Shown here piece after piece: positions 1 to 11,932 of a DNA stretch of 64,000 bases. This DNA comes from Neoscytalidium dimidiatum. Lineage: Eukaryota > Ascomycota > Dothideomycetes > Botryosphaeriales > Botryosphaeriaceae. The DNA lies in assembly GCA_037367355.1 (NCBI GenBank), contig CM074695.1, forward strand, positions 3,720,001-3,784,000, written 5' to 3'. The notes under the pieces were generated by a model that saw nothing but the letters and a program-made list of their open reading frames with translations, had not been told where the DNA came from and did not search any database. Within the stretch, counting starts at the first letter, position 1. The number at the start of each line of letters is the position of its first letter. The position numbers and the translations under genes were made by a program.

Positions 1-229
1 GATCATCGGGAGGCTGGGCTGGCGGCGCCTTGTACGGAGCGAGGGGAGCGAGGCTTGGGCGCAGAAGACTAAGCGAGACACTGGCGGCGGCTGCACAGCT
101 GCTCACGTCGTCATAGCCACCCCGGCCTGCAGTTTGGCACGTCCTCAGGCGCCGACCCCTGGCCGCCAATCCTCCGGCTTTTGGGGGCAGATCACCACCG
201 GCATGGCTTGCGGCAACCTCCCCAGACTC

Positions 230-283
230 ACTGACTGACTGACTGACTGACTGACTGACTGACTGACTGATTGACTGACTGAC
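230..283. repeat. Tetranucleotide microsatellite (CTGA)n
   Basis: About 13 nearly perfect tandem copies of CTGA with one C-to-T interruption near position 271. It is not inside any supported gene. Confidence 0.95.
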
Positions 284-1166
284 CGCACTGCGACGCCCGG
301 GTCGTGATCGTGCGCCGGGACATAGTCTCGACAGTACGCTATCCTCGTCCGGACTCCGGCAGCGGAGGCGGCCGGACGGCGCCACGGCGATCGATCTGGC
401 AGCATATAAACGCATCGCGCGCGCTGCGCACTCGCGCTCGCCGGCGCCGGCGGCGGCCGCTGCCACGAAATGGACGCACTGCGGGGCCCACGGCGGTGTC
501 GTGAGCGCGCTGCCCTAGCCCCCAATCAGCGAGTAGTGATACACAACTCCGGCTCTGAAACGGTTGCGCTGGCAGGCAGAGTCAGACGCTTGGAGCTCCC
601 GTACCTATTTGGGGCGCTGTTAAGGTGGCCGCCGTGGCTGCTGGGGAAGCCGACTCGCTCGCTCGAATGGGAGCAGGAGCAGGGCGCGCTGCATGGGCGC
701 TAGACGGAGGCCGTTTCTAGACCGCAGGACGAATACGAAGGGTCCAGCTGTCGACCACTCGTCCGGAAGCGTCTCCCCAGAGCAGAGGCCGACGGTGGGC
801 AGGCGGGCGTGGGTACCGGTGTTTCGTCGCCACCTGCTGGCCGTTTCGAGCAGCAGGATGCGGCGCCATCACGGGAGGCAGCGAGGTTGAATGCACGAGA
901 GAGGAACACGGCGAGGCAGGGCAGCAGCCGGCGATCTCTGTGTTGTCGTCCAGCGCACTCCCAAAGAGGCAGTCTTAGCGAGCAGCCGGGACCCCATTGT
1001 CCGACACGCCGCGTCCCGCCGCCTCGAGCTCCTCCACGCTCACCTCTCACCTCTCACAGCCTCTTTGAAGGCGCGTCTGCCGCTGCCGCCCTCCACCAGC
1101 GCCCATGGCCCTCCTCCGCCGCGCTCGCTTAGGCAGCCCCAGCGCCCCCCCCTTCCCCAACCGCCG

Positions 1167-1310
1167 GCCAGCCAGCCAGCCAGCCAGCCAGTCCAGGGCT
1201 GCGTGCAGCGTGCAGCGTGCAGCGTGCAGCGTGCTCACCTCCGCCGACTCTCCCGCCGCGCGCCTCCGATTGTGACCGTGACTGCGACTGCCACTGCCAC
1301 TGCCACTGCC
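1167..1310. repeat. Cluster of three short tandem repeats
   Basis: Three arrays follow one another. (GCCA)n runs at 1167-1191, a 7-bp unit GCGTGCA in almost five copies at 1201-1234, and a CTGCCA hexamer at about 1288-1310. This is simple-sequence DNA in the gene-free left arm. Confidence 0.9.
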
Positions 1311-2845
1311 CGTGACACCGCCGTCGCCGTCACTGCCCGCCGTACGAACGCCTGCCGTGCATACTATCACTCAGGCGCGCTTGAAGATTGCTCCTCCGCA
1401 ATTTAGCTGCTAGGCCTAAGGCCGCCTCCGGGTGTGCGGCGCCACACTGCCTCAAGACATGCCCAAGAGCTGACGGATCGGCGCATCCGTCCGTGCCAAG
1501 CTGACCACATCATGTAGGCACCAGCCCGTCACCGCATCGCCGGACTCTGTTAAGGCTGTGACCTGTGAGCCTCCAATTGTGACCGATCCCTATCTTTTCC
1601 TCGCTCTCGGCTGACTGAGGGCTGGCTAGCTTCTCTCGGATGCTTCGAGGGATCTGCGGCTTTGTCGCCATCCTGAGCCTCGCGGACGAAAACCGCTCTA
1701 CTGTCTCCAAACCACCACCCTCAGTACCGGAACTGTCTCTCTTGAGTCATCTCAGTCTTGCAGCCGCCATATTTTTCATCTCGGAGTTGATTTAATCACT
1801 TTCACGTCAGGCCACTTTCAGATGCCAGCCGCTCCGTCTCCGTCATGCCAGTCTTTCCATCTGGAGGAAGCCGCATCCTTCGTCGGGGGGCCGAGTATCA
1901 ATCTCCAACTGCCGGACCGTGGGACGTCTCTATCGCCTTTCACGTGTCCGACGGTACAATCCGACGTCTGTTTACCGGAATCTGCACCAGCCGAGTCCTG
2001 TATCTCTCCAGTGAAACTGCGGGACTCGCAGGAAATACGCTCAATATTGCATATTGGATCGCTCTTCCGACTCGGACGGGGTCTGAAGCTTCTCCACAAC
2101 CTGACAAATATCAATTGCCGTAACCGCCGTGACTTCAGCTGCCCTGTGGGGCTGCCACCGCCATTCAAGTGAGTGCACTTCGGATGTCCGCAGAGCTGCA
2201 TCTGCCTGCATGATCTTTGTACCGGCCCTTCTCGACAACACCACGTTTCGGCAACCTCCTGCTGCAGTGATGACCGGACCTTTGCAGCGCACAGCAGATC
2301 GCACCTGCGTCCAGCTCGTCGCTTGACTCTTCCACGTGCCCGGTAGTAACACGACTCCAGGAAGCTCCACGTCGGAGATCTGATATCTCTCCGAAAGTCG
2401 TTAGGAAAGCTGTGAAACTGTATTACTCTTCTTGGAAACTGCCCCGTGCGTGCATACTGTTATCCTCGATAATTACCTCATGCTCGAGCACAGCATTGAG
2501 GAATCAGGCATCACTCAGTGCAAAAGCCGTGCTGATCAATCTGCCGGCAAATGCTGCTGAGCACGTTTGGAGTACTGAGGCAGCCTATCCTCAAACAGCA
2601 GACCCCTCGCACAGCACTAGGCACATTCCACAACAGCCGCTTTCGCACTGGTCCGAGAACGCATTTGCCCTGGCATGCTCCTCTTTCGACCATGCAAGGG
2701 CTGGGTTAAGCCTCCAGTCCGCCTTAAGATTCCAACATATTCCCGAAATACAACTCGACATCAGCTTACCTACAGCGGCCCGGAAATGTCCAAAGCCATG
2801 ATCCCGGAAGCTGATAGCCTAAGTTATTGTGCCTGCCTACAGTGA

Positions 2846-4465
2846 CTGCAATAGCGCCACGGCAACATGATAGAGCGTCGCAGGATTCGCCCTGCAGCAA
2901 GGCTATCCAACGGCTTTCCATGTCTCGGACACTCGCCGGCTCCATTCAAGGAGGCGGTCAGGGACTATTCCGAACCCAGAGATAAGAACCTCAGAAGATC
3001 ACAGGGGCCCCGCACTTGCATAACCGGGGGCTGACGGACTTGACGGCGTGTTGGACAACTCCGCCAGTGAACATCATCCTCTTCCGCCACGCGGTCCACC
3101 AAGACTTGTCCGACTTGGCCAACTCCTCCAGCCCATCAGGACTCTATACAACGATGTCACTCCAGGCTATCTGCGCCTGTGGGCTTCGAAATCGATTTTG
3201 ATTTGTGCTGATTTGCTGTCAGGTCCAGCTTAGTGAGGCAGACGTAATACCTCCCCATTCCAAGGCCGCACTGCATAGCCACAACAGATCATCGTTGGAA
3301 CCACGAAGTAGTCCACTATTGGAGGCAATCTCCGAGTTTCTTAGAAATCCATGACCAAACCCCATCTCCACTTCCTGTATTTGCTCGACGTTGGGGCCCA
3401 TATCATCTCAGTTCCCGAAAAGGTGTGTAAGACGTGCATCGACACGTGCTCCCGCTCCTTGACTAGACGCTTGGAGTATTTTCCTGAACTTCTTTGTCCG
3501 AAATGCTGCAGGAGGGCCTGCACGAGCCTTCTCGAGGCAGATGCTGGGTCTGGATGGTGGATATTGAAAGGATGGTCGGCCTCGAACACCAAGTTACGAA
3601 CGCGCTATTACTTTTGGTAAGTGCAAGCATGTTGAAACTACTTCCTCCCTACTGCTACTTTGCTTTATTCTGCATATCATATAGACGTGTCCTTGAAAGG
3701 ATCATCTCGCTCCCGGGAAATACATTATTCTGGCCCATAGTTGCATCCTGTCATCTCTTTGTGGATATGCTTGTCAATGGACACAATCCCGCCACTCGCC
3801 CCGCACCCACTGCAGCAAATTTGTCACGTCCTCCTACTATGGCAACAAAAACCCTTTGCGTCATAACTTTGTTGGGTGTTGGGAAGCCCATTCGAACCAC
3901 GCCGAGGAGATTGGACATTTTCAATCCGGTCAGAGCCCACAAGAAGCAAGATGACACAGTGCCGCAAAGGCTTCCGCCAGTTCCGCGCCCACACGATCGC
4001 GATCTTCTGAGCAAGGTGTAGTCGTCGTTGTCGTCTGCGTTGCGGCCTCGCCTTGTCGTCATCGCAGTCGTGGAGGACCTTTCTTACTGAGGGGGCTCAC
4101 TGCATGTGCTCGTACGATATCAAGAAGACGCGTATACTGGAGCGCCAAGTATCCACGGAGCATGAAGCAGAAGTAGCTGTGAGCACGGTCGAAAAGGGGA
4201 AATTGACCGATGCTGGAGCAAATCATCATGCTTCTTTACCCCATTATTGGTCACTGACAAAAGCCATCAACCATGATGCCCGTAGATCCGGGTCAGCGGT
4301 AACTCGCTAAAAGACTGTTACTCGTTACGGATTGCAACAATAGCGCCACGGCCGAATCAAAGGCACCATGGCTTGAGATGTCCACACGCTCCCTCCGGCT
4401 GCTTCATTCAACGGAAGATTACTCAAAAGGATCCACAAAAACCATTCGATATGTGCTGATTAGTA
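2846..4465. repeat. Diverged direct duplication, two copies about 1.5 kb apart
   Basis: The 15-mer CAATAGCGCCACGGC occurs at about 2848 and again at about 4339. Flanking similarity continues in the same order: an ATGTC..ACAC..CCGGCT..ATTCAA block follows each copy, and a TGTGCTGATT block is found near 3205 and 4452. The copies differ in spacing by insertions and deletions. This is an old duplicated segment, possibly a decayed repeat element; I see no open frame linked to it. Confidence 0.4.
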
Positions 4466-7270
4466 TAATGTAAGTGCAGATTGCTTCTTGACTAAGTGCT
4501 TTGTCGCGTGGCGGCTGGCTACTTCTTGAAATCCATGTCTGGGATCATCTCTGTTGGGCCTCTTGGCCTTGTTAACTCTCGATAGACTAGGGCCGGACTA
4601 TCCTCTACAAGTTCGTTTGAGTGGTGATTCATCAACGGTAATCGTCCGGAGCGATCCCGCCAATGGATGGAATAAATTTCGAAAGAGCCTTGCACCGGTC
4701 GGCAACCCCTCAGTAAGGTCCGAACGTTGGCTGTGGAACCGAGAAGAAGAGGTTCACGAGGCGTCGACAAGGCTACGCCAACAGCTGGCCAAGCAATGAA
4801 CTCATCTCATATGGCCGGCTTCTTCGCTACTTCGATGTCCCGTCCGACGGGTATAGGGTTCACCCATCCTTGTTTGACACGCCGTCTTCGGAAGATTCAA
4901 GAGTTCTAGGCCTCGTGGGGACCTCGAACGCATAGCTTCGCTTGCTCGCTTATACGATTGTCCGAGGTCATTCCACTTCGCAAAAGTATGGAAGAGCATG
5001 CGGAAGTCAAGAAGAAAAAAAAAAAGAAAAAGTGATGCACTAGTAGGACATGCTTGGTGCCGCTGCGTAGCAGTTTGCGTTTCACAACCGTCGCTCAAGT
5101 GACGTCCACTCGCGACGGTGTGCTTAATGCCATTGCATAATCCTTGCTGTTTGACCTTATGCTCTAGCAAATGATGCTAACACTTCAAGCAGATCTCTTC
5201 TATTGGAAAGGTGAGAGAGTGAAAGGTAAGAGAACGATCGTCCTAAAGGAGGGGGAAAAAAGATTGCAGGGACCTCTAACGGCCCCCCAAACTGCTGCCA
5301 AACAGCTTTGCAAACTGAAACAAATATGCTCAGAGTCTGATACACATTACACCGACTCATTGACCCGCTCGCCTTCCACTGCGGACAGGCCCTTGGCTTC
5401 TAGCACCCAAGACTACTGCACGGTGAAAAAAAGGCCATCCGGCGATAATATCTCAAGAGCGCGATCAAGGAGCATGCTGACGCCGGATGTCGCCCCACAA
5501 TTCCTCCACACCGGCTGTTTTTGAACTGGAGCTACACAAAAGCTATGCGTTAGAGCGGCATTCGAGGCGGAGAGACGAAATAGGCACCATCGCAGGCCCG
5601 GAGACATTTCGCATTCGGTATCTGGCTCATCCCTCTCCCTGTTAGGCATCCTCTGGCAGGGGTATTATCGGGATGTCTCCTTTGGGCAAACGGGAACAGG
5701 ATGGACTAGGGGAAAAGTGTCTCACGTTGAAATGGAAGTAAAAAAAAAAAAAATAAGCCGCGACGGTATATGAAAATGGTACCATGTACATAACGTCGGT
5801 TATCATTAATCAAGACTTGAAACCAAAAAAAAAAAAACCAAACTCCTCCGGGAGCCGCATGAGGCAGAGCCCGTGGGCCTGGAGCGGAGCTGATCAGAGG
5901 GAGGGAGGGTGGCAGACGGGAACAACATCGTGGTATCCACATATCAGGGTTCATGACAGAACAAATGAGGAGCTGGATAAATTAAAGATCAAGTAATATC
6001 GCGGATAGACTGTCGTTGATGTGCCGCAGATCTACGGGGTTGGGTGGGTGCGGCAATGTATCTTGCATGCAGCCGCGATCTCCGATCTCTCGAGTCAGCC
6101 GCAAATCCGGGAGGCCCTGGATGGCCTGATCGAAGGCGGCGGGAAAGGGGGGGTTAGCTACCCGTGTCCACTGTGCCGTGGTGTTCTTCCACACTGACGC
6201 TGGTCAGAGCTGGGGCGCAAAGGTATGGGAGGTATGGGAAGCATGGGATCGTGGGGCAGAGTGCGTGGGGCATGGTGGAGATAGAGGCGCAACGCTAAGC
6301 CAAGCGGGTTCCCGCTGAGCGAACGCTTATCGGCGGTCAGCACTCCGCCGCATTCTGGGATTTCTATTTTTTCCTCGTCCCTTGGCTGACATGACAAGAT
6401 GGGGACCGCTTAATGGCAGGATTCTTTCCCTTGCGGGCAGGCTGCAGCAAGTGCTGAGAAGAGGGATTGCTGAACCAGCGTCGCGCAGCGGATGAGAGCC
6501 TAATTACTTAGACGAATTGCGTATGACGGGGGAGGCTTTTGCGCGTGAGATAGAGGCGTTTGACACCAAAAGTAGCAGCGGGCTGGTGTAAACGCGCGAC
6601 ACTCTGGTGTCTCGCGGCAGCATTGCGGCTTGGAGCAGACAAGCGTTTACTCGATGAGCGAAGGAAGAGGGATTGCAATGCCCGCGGCTGGAGGACCGCG
6701 TCGCTCCCGGCTGGAAGTTCTGGCTAGCGTTGTCCACGGGTCCCATGTCGAGAAGCAAGGTACGTACACATACATACACATACAACGTGTCGCCAGTACC
6801 TCCAGGCTCAGCTTCTTCAGCTCCTCACGCCTCTCTCCTTGCAAAGCGGCAGCTTGTCGGCAGTCGCGCGACTGCGGGGGATTCAGCTCGCCGTGGGCCG
6901 GGGTGATGCTGCTCAGCGAGAGGTGCGAGATGCGAGAGGCGAAGAGCGAGAGGCGGCCGGCTGCTGGCCGTGGGAGCCGCGCTGACGGGGGATGCCTGTG
7001 CGCGGTTCGGCGGCGCGTACGGACTCCCGCAGAGGCAGCCGCCGCGCCGCGGAGTCTGAACCACGCCAGCGGTTTTGGTTTGTTTGTCGCTAGCCGCACT
7101 GCTCGTAAGAAGGCTCGTCGTCGCGAGACAGCGCGCTGCAAGGCGCGAAGTCTAATGCAACCGTATTGCGTCGTATACAATACTGGCTGTGCTTAGTCGG
7201 CAGCGGCACGCAGACAGCCGTGCCGATGCGGCAGTGCATGCAGCCAACACTCGTTCTCGCCCTCGCCCGT

Positions 7271-7338
7271 CTTCGTGCTGTCTGCCGCCCGCCGCCCGCC
7301 GCCCGCGGTCAGTGGGCAGCGGGCGGCGGGTCGGCGGA
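7271..7338. repeat. GC-rich inverted repeat (potential hairpin)
   Basis: A run of GCCGCCC units is followed after about a dozen bases by GCGGGCGGCGGG-type sequence on the same strand, so the arms can pair. No T-run follows it and no gene borders it. It may simply be a by-product of low-complexity GC-rich DNA. Confidence 0.4.
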
Positions 7339-10300
7339 CCCTGGATCGTGGAGCTGGAGCCCAGGAAAGACAGGACGTGCGCGCCAGACCGAAAGCGAGC
7401 TGTCGACAGTGCATTGCACGAGGATGGGATGGTGTGGAAGTGAAGCCGGGCGCGGGAGGCCGGAAGAGGAAAGAAGAGGACGGATTCGGAGCGTGCCTTT
7501 GCTCGATTTGAGGCCGTTCGACGCCGAGACCAGTCGCCCGGGTCGGTCCCAAGCTTCGACACACGCCGCGCGCCGCACCTCGCCCGTCACTGCGCTCTCT
7601 GGTCCACTGCTTCTCGCTGCCCAGCCTCCCGACGACATCACCACCCGAACTTCGCGATATGGGCACTGCCGCCACTGCTAGCTCCCGTTGCTCGCTCAAG
7701 GCCCGCCTTCCGCCCGTTGCCGCGTCAAACCACCATGCCGCGCGTGGCTGGACGCTGGCTGCTTCACACTGGCTGCAGCACGCTGGACGCCCGCTCACGC
7801 CCTGCTACGAGGCAGCATCGCCGTCGCTGCTCCGCTGCCGCTACGCCAGCACGAGGCCCGCGGCACCCGCCGTACAGTGTTGTGCGCACAAACGCGTGCC
7901 TGCTTCCATGGCCCAACCCTGCCGCCGCTCGCGAATCGCCCTCTCTGCCTCCCCTTCTTGCCGGCCACAGCAGCCCACGGCAGCGCGTACCAGCCCCTTC
8001 CCTGCTCTTTTGAGTTATGGCCAAGCATCAGTCCTCCGAATGTGGTCGATGGTCGCTGGAGCGACGTCACAGGCCTGCTTCTCCACACCATACTAGTGAC
8101 AAGCCGCTCCGGCGAGGGAAAAGAAAAGACCTCTTTCCTGCCCAGCTGTTGCCTGTACGCGCAGATGTACACACGATCCGAGCCTTGCCGCGGACCATGG
8201 CCCACATCGACGGTATGCAGCCGGTCGCCAACCACGCTTACTGAGCGCCCGACAGCGAGCTCAGCAAGCTCAGCAAGCAGCCGCTGAACCTTGGTTCGTC
8301 TCCCGCCATCCCGGGAGCAGCCACTCAAGACACTGCATCTGCGCAAAACATGTGACGTTGTCCAGAAGGATGTCCCTTCCGCCCTCTTTGCGGACTGCAC
8401 CATTTTCATCCCAGCCGCGCTTCTGGGTCCACCCTTTCGGGTGCGCCGCGCAGAGCACGAGCAGCCCGTGCAGGGGCAGTCTTTGAGATGCTTCGCTGCC
8501 ACAGCGGCGGGGTCTTGCCCGTCTAGGCTCTGCTTAGCCTGCACGTAGCAGCAGCAGCAGCAGCCGCAACTTGCATGCCGGACTTAACGGCCTTGAAGAA
8601 TCTGCCCGAGCTCCGTTGTCCGCTGCTAGGTAAAAACGTGCTTTCGCCGGGCCAGAAGGACCTCCTGTAGTCCGGGGCAGCACATCCATTACGCGTCCAT
8701 TCAAGCCAGATCGGGAAACCTGCGATAGTCGTTAGCTGCTGCAGGGTTCCGGTGGAGCATCCGCGCAGTTGCTTGCAACGGGGCGGACATGGTACATGCA
8801 GATGGAAAACCTGCCGCGCTTGGGGTAGTCGAAGTCTTGGACAACTTGTGATGCTCGACATCACCACGAAAATATCGAGCAAGCCTCCGACATTGGGATG
8901 CTTGACTCGCGCCCATGTAGCAGTCTTCAGCACGTACGAGAAGATGGCACAGTTGCTGTACAACCGCTCTCTGGCAATGTGAGCATCATCATGGACAACA
9001 CCACTGTTATTCACGAGCGCCTCGCTCGCACTTAGGGCTCTCTATCGCCGATACACAGATCTCCCAAGGCGACACAGACAATCGCGGGGTTTCACTGACG
9101 AGAGCACGCCGAGCTCCGGCCCAAAGCAGCACGTTTGGCGCTCTCGAAGCGTCTCGGCTTTCCAAAAAATTCGTCGGCTTGTGTGGTACAGCTCGCTTTC
9201 AGTAGCCTCTCATGCCCCAAGGCGGTGCGGTGCAACCACCCCAGGGACAAGCGGGACCCTGTCGATCGCCCCCTGTCTCCGGGGCCAAATCCCCATCGAG
9301 CACCGTCACTAGACACGCAGAGTTGCACAGAGGCACATGGCGTGCTGGCAGCCAGACCTCATCTTGCGCAACATCGCGTTTCCGACTTGCTGGGACTCTT
9401 GTGCGCAGCTGACCACGTTGCAGTGCCTCCGCTTCGTCGTACGACAGCACTCTCCCGGATCTCGCGGTGCATGCCCTAATTCCCTTTCCGCCGCGGGCCC
9501 TTCACCTCGCAGCGGAGCGGGCCAACCGCCCATCTGACAGCGGGATCAGAGTTACACGGTTGGAAGCGGGCTGGAGACTCACCGTTTCGCTGCTCGTGTC
9601 GATAGGTACTGCTCGCATCTTTACCGGTGCCGCATCGTCAATGATGTGTCTTCTCCTCGGCTCGTGAGAGCGTCGCCATCTTCGGCATAGTCGTCGTCGC
9701 TAGGACGGAGTTGAACGCTGGAGACGGAGGGAAGCACGCACGAGAAGTCGGCTGTGTCATGATGGCGCCGACACTTTTCGGCGTCACTGCTGCGCTGAAC
9801 CTTATTCCAGTTCGGGGTACGATACGCTCCGCAACAAATCAACAATCAACCCGAGGCGCTCAAGCTTGTCTACGAGACGAGAGAGATGCTGTGTGCCGCG
9901 ATAGCAAGCAGCAAGACCACACGCCCTGCACAGGCCCACCATCAACGGTCTGCGACGCGAGCGCGGTAGAGAAAGCGAGGCGCGCGCGCTGTGTGCCGCG
10001 ATGCGGTTCCACCAACCGTGGTGGCTCGGAGAACCCTGACCCGTGGCTCTTGTGCTGCTGGTTGTCTGCCTGTCCGCCTTGTTGCGGCTGCTTGAACTCT
10101 TCAAGACTTCGCAGGGCTCGGCGCGGCTGTCGTACGCATTGGCATTCGGGAAGGCGGTGACCCGAAAGGGAAAGCGGGAAGAGAAGCGACGAGCCCCAGG
10201 CAGAGTGAAAAGCAAAATTCGGCCGTTGGCTGCTGAGCTCATCTTCCATCTTCCACCTTCCATCGTTCGTCTTCCCTGGCCGGCCTGATGCGGACAGGAC

Positions 10301-11905
10301 GGCGAGATGTTCGGCCGCCTGGGCCTTCTTCACAGCCGTACTGCTCGCATGCACACCGCCGTCGACCAATACACACACTGAGCTATAATGAGCCCGCGGT
10401 CCAATGCAACACCCCACAACGGCTATCCAGAGAGTGAGATCTAGGCCTCTTTCTGTTTTTAGTGTCATCGTGTTTGATCGACGCTTCCTTCCGTCGTGAC
10501 GCCGTCTCCTTCCAGCCTTCTCTCGAATCTCACCCGCCATACGTAAGCGGCGCGCACACTGCAACACGTCTCGCGCTCCCATGATGCCACGATGCCTCGA
10601 TGCCCGCCGGGCTGAGGCAAGGAAAGCGAATGTGCGGGGGCCGCACAGCCGAGCTCTTTCGCACTGCTTTCTCGAACGAGTGAACAGAAGGTGTCTGTGG
10701 GGAAGATGACGGCCGGCCAGTGAGCTCGTACGGGGAGCGCGCTCGCACAACGGGGTCTCCGCGTCGTGCAGCTTGTGCAGGCGCTCTCCTCGCACGAGTC
10801 CACAAGATCTCGGCAACCCGGCCCACACGTCCTTGCAGAGCTGAACCAGCGTCGTCACCTGGTCTCGTAGCGGCGCGATATCCTCTATTCAAAATCGCGA
10901 CGAGGCGGCGTGAGTACGTACCGCGCTGGTCACGTCAAATGATCAGGTCTCATGAAAAGTGTGCGTAGGCACGGGTCCACGCTGAGCCAACCAACCGCTC
11001 CGTTCAGCATCCGAGCATATGTGGGTTTCTGCCTCGTGGTGGAAACCAAGACACCCATACACACCCTGCCCCTCCCCCACGCGGGGCATATTCTGTCCTA
11101 CTCAAGGCTGGCCACTGAGATGCTGAGACCTGTCGGCACCGTGAAGGCGCGAGGGCGCGAGTAGGCGAGGGACCAGCTACGCTCCCGCCCAACCTAACCA
11201 GCCCACCGAGAACCATTCGTCAAGGCAAGCCACCTGGGCTCTGTTCCGGCTCTTTCCCAGCTCTTTCCGGCCCCGTATTCGGCCGAAGCACGGGATCCGC
11301 GTTTTCTAGGCTTCCACTATCTTTCTATTCCTCCACCGGTCGTTCCGCGCGCAACTCCTCCAGCGACGCGTTCGTTTCAGAATCATGGTCGCTCTCTCTC
11401 TCCCGTGCCTGCAGGGTCGCAGTTGCAACATCACATCCGCCGTCGCGGCGCGCTCTTGGGATGGCTTACGTACGGGAGCTGGTGCTGCCGTTGCGTAGAG
11501 ATGGTGCGAGCTGTTCCTGCCCGTCGCCATGGCCGAATGACCGAACGACTGGCCTGACAGGCACCGAGGATGCGGGTGCAGCGGGCAGCCACTTGACAGA
11601 CACGCCACGCGAAGGAGGGCGGGTAGCGGACCTCGTGCGTGGCCATTGCTGCTGCGGCCGGGTCGCGATGCAAGCCATTCCGGGCTGCACGTAATAGACA
11701 AGAAATAGAAGCAAGTAGAGGATACAACAGGCGGGAAGGACCGCAAGACAGCAGCAAGCAAGAAGCGGGAGCGCGGGAAGGGGCCAAAGGCTGTGCAACA
11801 CCGACCACGCGCTCATAGCCGTCTCTCCAACCAGCTGGACTCTGACGTCCAAATTTATCTGCCGTCGACTCATCGCATTGGCCTTCTGCCAACAATAGGC
11901 AGTCG

Positions 11906-11932
11906 AGGCGGCGGCGGCGGCGGCGGCGGCGC
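11906..11932. repeat. (GGC)n trinucleotide run
   Basis: Nine perfect GGC units in the gene-free left arm. Further trinucleotide runs of the same kind lie at 14146-14183 (CTT followed by CGG), 16339-16401 (CAG-rich) and 18475-18497 (CGG). A 17-18 base A run is at about 12242. Confidence 0.9.

Noticed and set aside
145..525. Minus-strand frame with a repeated Ser-Val-Ser-Gln peptide
   Set aside because: The peptide repeat is only the translation of the CTGA microsatellite.
9860..10858. 332-codon minus-strand open frame
   Set aside because: Composition is Arg/Ser/Ala-rich, no motif or domain is recognisable, and several overlapping frames of similar length exist in the same GC-rich stretch; treated as chance.
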